From a virus: a stretch of 25,594 nt of DNA. The notes beneath the pieces were generated by a model. The model made no database searches. It worked only from the letters and a program-made list of their open reading frames with translations, and had not been told where the DNA came from. The stretch covers positions 1 through 25,594 of the IMG/VR virus record IMGVR_UViG_3300025118_003784; one strand, 5' to 3'. Positions 22,656 through 25,594 of the stretch are shown in pieces. A program made the translations under genes and the position numbers. Each line of letters opens with the position of its first letter. Positions within the stretch are counted from its first letter, which is position 1.

Positions 22656-23840
22656 GTGAAGAATAGAGCATATCATTTTGAAATAAAAAATTTATTAACT
22701 CAGTTTATAGCTGCCTTTGATGATGTAGTTATATCCCGCTATAATAAGAATCGTGACGCAAAACAGAATATAGATGTAAGGTATGTCTTTGCTCCAAAGC
22801 AAAGAGTAATGTATGACATTATTAATAAGGCTCAAAATTTAACACTACCTGTTGTTGCAGTAGACTTAGCGAGTGTTACGAGAGACAATACAAGAGTCTT
22901 TAATAAAATCGCTCCATCTTATTTACCAACGCAATTACTAGAAGCACCAAAAGCATCATCAAAATTTATAATGCCTGTGCCTGTAAATTTAGAAGTAAAC
23001 ATGTCTATTTTAGCAAGGTACATGCAGGATGTAGATCAAATTGTTTCTAACTTTGTACCCTATAACAACCCATATATTATACTATCGTGGCAAGTGCCTG
23101 ACGATTTCGGTACAGAATATACACAAGAGATTAGAAGTGAGGTCTTATGGTCAGGTGATCTTAATTATAATACCCCAACAGAAACCACATATTCAGATAA
23201 ATTTAGAATAACTGTTGATACATCATTTACTATAAAGGGGTGGTTATTTCCAGAACAAAAAGATACTTCAGGTACTATCTATAAAATAGATAATAATTTT
23301 ATAAATGTTGATCTAGCTAATAAAATATATTCACCTTTAGATAAAACTGAAGTGGTTGAAGATAATACTTATCAAGAATATGGTTACGGTACCCTGTCAG
23401 CATTTAATACTGAATCTTCCGGACTCACTAGTAACTCTGAAACAATTACTATATCAGCTATACCGGAGTTTACAAATATATTTTATGTTATTACAGGTCA
23501 ATCAGTGATGTTGACAGAGAACACTACAATAGAAAAAAATCGAATAAATTGGTTTACATTATATGGTAAGAGATTTAACTATAGTAATAATTTTTATCTA
23601 AGTTCTAATGTAGCTGACTTCCGCTCCAATTATACAGCAATAACGTCAGCTAAGTCTGATACAATATCCGGTTATAAGTTAGACGATAGTTTGTTTAATG
23701 TAGTAAATGATAATGTGGTAAGTATATACTTACCAGCATCAACGCTTAGCGCGACAGGAGACATAACATTTATAACAGGAAACGAAGCCGGTTGGGGTAC
23801 TTCTTATCAAGCTAGTAGCTCTATCATCACGGTAGCATAA
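22656..23840 (+). CDS. 15: Tail sheath stabiliser/completion protein, T4 gp15-like
   Basis: The first 220 or so residues match T4 gp15 in order: AYHFEIKNLLTQFIAAFDDVVISRYN, VRYVFAPKQRVMYDI, PVNLEVNMSILARYMQDVDQIVSNFVPYNNPYI, then SDKFRITVDTSFTIKGWLFPE. gp15 caps the tail after sheath assembly and joins it to the neck. T4 gp15 is about 272 residues; this protein has 394, with an added Ser/Thr/Asn-rich, strand-rich tail of about 150 residues that may be an Ig- or IPT-like domain (VITGQSVMLTENTTIEKN..INWFTLYG). It starts at GTG, 7 nt after a late motif. It lies directly before gp20, unlike T4, where gp16-19 intervene. Confidence 0.8.
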   Translation: MKNRAYHFEIKNLLTQFIAAFDDVVISRYNKNRDAKQNIDVRYVFAPKQRVMYDIINKAQNLTLPVVAVDLASVTRDNTRVFNKIAPSYLPTQLLEAPKASSKFIMPVPVNLEVNMSILARYMQDVDQIVSNFVPYNNPYIILSWQVPDDFGTEYTQEIRSEVLWSGDLNYNTPTETTYSDKFRITVDTSFTIKGWLFPEQKDTSGTIYKIDNNFINVDLANKIYSPLDKTEVVEDNTYQEYGYGTLSAFNTESSGLTSNSETITISAIPEFTNIFYVITGQSVMLTENTTIEKNRINWFTLYGKRFNYSNNFYLSSNVADFRSNYTAITSAKSDTISGYKLDDSLFNVVNDNVVSIYLPASTLSATGDITFITGNEAGWGTSYQASSSIITVA

Positions 23841-23843
23841 ATA
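23837..23843 (+). promoter_or_regulatory. Late promoter motif (ATAAATA) of the portal gene
   Basis: ATAAATA overlaps the gp15 stop codon and ends 9 nt before the portal ATG at 23853. The 12-nt gap between the genes is almost entirely this motif and an ATATAT run. Confidence 0.5.
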
Positions 23844-23852
23844 TATATAACA

Positions 23853-25594
23853 ATGCCAGGTACAGGATCATCAACGTCAGCAGGTCAGAATAAATCATAC
23901 GTCACGAACGATGGCCGTGCGTCGACGTTTGGTAGAAATTTAGTTCAATATATTCAAAATAGACTGCCATATACTTACAATAACAACGAAGACGAAAATT
24001 TAAATCCAAAATATAAATTTTTTGCTAAAGCTGGCATGCGTAGAGCAGAAGCTTTAGCAAAATCATCTGTTTCTTCATCTAATCCTTATAATAATATACC
24101 TATCGGTGATTTTGCAAAGGATTCATCATTTGCTGATGTAATGTATGCAAATATTCAAGAAGATAAAGGGGGTAGGTTAAGAGATTATAGGATTATGGCA
24201 GCATATTCTGAAGTATCAGATGCTTTAGATGAAATATGCGATGAAGCTATTAACCCTAACGATGATGGATTTATTACAAAATTACAACTTAACAATATTG
24301 ATCTTACAGTAGATGAAAAAGACCTTTTAGATAAAGAGTTTGATAAATTTGTAGAATATTTTGATTTAAGAACAAAAGGCTGGCAATACTTTAGACAATT
24401 ATTGGTAGAAGGTGAAGTTTTCTTTGAGTTAATTATTCATGACGGGTATGTAGATGAAGGTGTATTAGGTGTAATTAATTTACCTGCTGAAATTATTGAT
24501 CCTGTATATAACAATATACAGAACATGTTAGTGAAGGGCTTTATATATAGAAAGCCTATTTTTAGCCCGGAGCAACCAGCTAAAGTAGAGAAAGTTGAAT
24601 TTATTCCAATGGATCAAAACCAGATTGTTTATATTAACTCTGGTGTGTATAACGAAACTAAAAATTTCGTTATACCTTTTCTAGAAAACGCTAGAAGACC
24701 TTACAGACAATTATCATTAATTGAAGACGCTATTGTAATATATAGATTGGTTAGAGCTCCGGAGCGGTTAGTGTTTAATGTCGATGTAGGTAATATGGCT
24801 CCGCCTAAGGCAGAAGCATATTTAAGAAGATTAATTCAAAATTATTGGTCTAGAAAAACGTTTGATGTAGATCAAAATGATGTCGTTAAAAAGTTTAATC
24901 CTCAATCAATGCTTGATGCATTTTGGTTTGCAAAAAGGCAGGGGTCAGAAGGTACACAGGTTACACAACTACCCGGTGGTAACAACTTAGGTGAATTAGC
25001 TGACCTAATGTATTTTATAAAGAAGCTATATAGAGCGTTAAAGGTACCTTCAGCTCGGCTTGACCCACAGGATGCAGTTGATGCAACCGGTACAACGGTT
25101 TTAAGAGAAGAGTTAAAATTTGCTAGGTTTGTTATTAGACAGCAACATCGCTTTGCCGCTGGTCTTAAGAAAGGATTCATTACAACTCTAAAACTAAAAG
25201 GAATTTTTGAAAAGCTTGACCTAAATGAAACAAATTTAGAGATTGACTTTAATGTACCTACTAATTTTTACGAATTAAGAGAAAATCAAAGGTTAGAGCT
25301 TAAAGCTGGTAATTTTGAACGTTTAGCAGGTAGTGAATTTGTTTCAGCAACATACGCTCAAAAGAAATACCTTGGATGGAAGGATAGAGATATACTGGCC
25401 AATAGAGAATTCTTGAGAAAAGATGCAGAGCTGCAGTGGGAATTAGCACAAATTACCGCAGCCGGTCCAACTTGGAAGGAGCAAGCTGCAGCGGTTGATG
25501 TAGCAGGAGATGAAGCTGCGATCGGTGGTGAGGGAGCTGGAATTGGTGGAGGCGGCGGAGGCGGTGGTATCCCTGAATTTGGAGGAGGTCCAGC
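23853..25594 (+). CDS. 20: Portal vertex protein, T4 gp20-like (3' end beyond window)
   Basis: The frame is open from the ATG at 23853 to the window edge (580 codons) with no stop. It matches T4 gp20: RLRDYRIMAAYSEVSDALDEICDEAI near the start, DLRTKGWQYFRQLLVEGEVFFELII, RRPYRQLSLIEDAIVIYRLVRAPERLVFNVDVGNM, VTQLPGGNNLGELADLMYFIKKLYRALKVPSARL, and EELKFARFVIRQQHRF. The portal is the dodecameric DNA gate of the head and starts head assembly. The part of the C-terminus seen becomes extremely glycine-rich (25526 onward). The start is supported by the late motif upstream. Confidence 0.92.
   Translation, partial: MPGTGSSTSAGQNKSYVTNDGRASTFGRNLVQYIQNRLPYTYNNNEDENLNPKYKFFAKAGMRRAEALAKSSVSSSNPYNNIPIGDFAKDSSFADVMYANIQEDKGGRLRDYRIMAAYSEVSDALDEICDEAINPNDDGFITKLQLNNIDLTVDEKDLLDKEFDKFVEYFDLRTKGWQYFRQLLVEGEVFFELIIHDGYVDEGVLGVINLPAEIIDPVYNNIQNMLVKGFIYRKPIFSPEQPAKVEKVEFIPMDQNQIVYINSGVYNETKNFVIPFLENARRPYRQLSLIEDAIVIYRLVRAPERLVFNVDVGNMAPPKAEAYLRRLIQNYWSRKTFDVDQNDVVKKFNPQSMLDAFWFAKRQGSEGTQVTQLPGGNNLGELADLMYFIKKLYRALKVPSARLDPQDAVDATGTTVLREELKFARFVIRQQHRFAAGLKKGFITTLKLKGIFEKLDLNETNLEIDFNVPTNFYELRENQRLELKAGNFERLAGSEFVSATYAQKKYLGWKDRDILANREFLRKDAELQWELAQITAAGPTWKEQAAAVDVAGDEAAIGGEGAGIGGGGGGGGIPEFGGGP

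Noticed and set aside
1-25594. tRNA genes, CRISPR arrays, insertion sequences, integrase or attachment sites
   Set aside because: I saw no cloverleaf-like segment, regularly spaced repeats, transposase motifs or long direct repeats; gaps are too short for most of them.

Overview
The window looks like part of an AT-rich T4-like myovirus genome, probably from a marine phage of an alphaproteobacterium or cyanobacterium. The phage assignment rests on a gp20-type portal gene running off the right edge, a gp15-type tail sheath stabiliser before it, a PhoH ATPase, a GroES/gp31-like co-chaperonin, a possible gp62-like clamp-loader subunit, and T4-type late promoter motifs (CTAAATA or ATAAATA) just upstream of several start codons. 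Packing is very dense: no gap exceeds about 160 bp, and neighbouring genes often share ATGA or TAATG junctions. The host cannot be fixed from the sequence. Comparisons with protein families are from memory; no database search was run.

Layout. (1) 35-809: a small acidic protein of unknown function and a retropepsin-like (RimB/'ATP-dependent zinc protease' family) protein. (2) 806-3788: three genes of 7-deazaguanine (preQ0) synthesis, folE (-), queD (+) and queE (+), with phoH (-) between queD and queE. Two convergent pairs here overlap by 4 nt. (3) 3819-17277: one unbroken run of 15 co-directional genes (gaps of 15 nt or less, mostly overlaps) starting with a P-loop kinase-like protein. It encodes glycosyltransferase-like proteins, an RmlC-like epimerase, SDR enzymes, a B12-binding radical SAM enzyme, a split TPP-dependent enzyme, a PLP-dependent sugar 3-dehydratase with His in place of the catalytic Lys, an HldA-like heptose kinase, an exostosin-like GT47 and a SPASM radical SAM enzyme. 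(4) 17293-18897: apt, a cupin, an HldE-C-like nucleotidyltransferase and a HAD phosphatase-like protein. (5) 18917-22642: DUF366-like protein, gp62 candidate, GroES/gp31-like protein, Sm-like candidate, a hypothetical protein and a DinG/XPD-like helicase. (6) 22656-25594: gp15 and gp20.

How it fits together. Regions 3 and 4 look like a roughly 15-kb sugar-nucleotide and glycan cargo. They could make and transfer an unusual, perhaps branched-chain, deoxysugar plus an activated heptose-like sugar. The kinase, nucleotidyltransferase and phosphatase are the HldA, HldC and GmhB-type steps; PLP dehydratase plus TPP enzyme is the logic of two-carbon branched sugars. A late-type promoter motif stands before the 13.5-kb run, which suggests late expression and a target in the virion or phage DNA, though host-surface change is not excluded. 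The preQ0 genes point to 7-deazaguanine DNA modification, but queC and a transglycosylase are not in this window.

The most unusual signal is promoter placement. Five genes have sigma70-like -35/-10 pairs whose -10 box ends only 5-9 nt before the ATG, and six have a late motif 5-9 nt before the start. Nearly all of these transcripts would be leaderless or almost so, and clear Shine-Dalgarno sites are rare.
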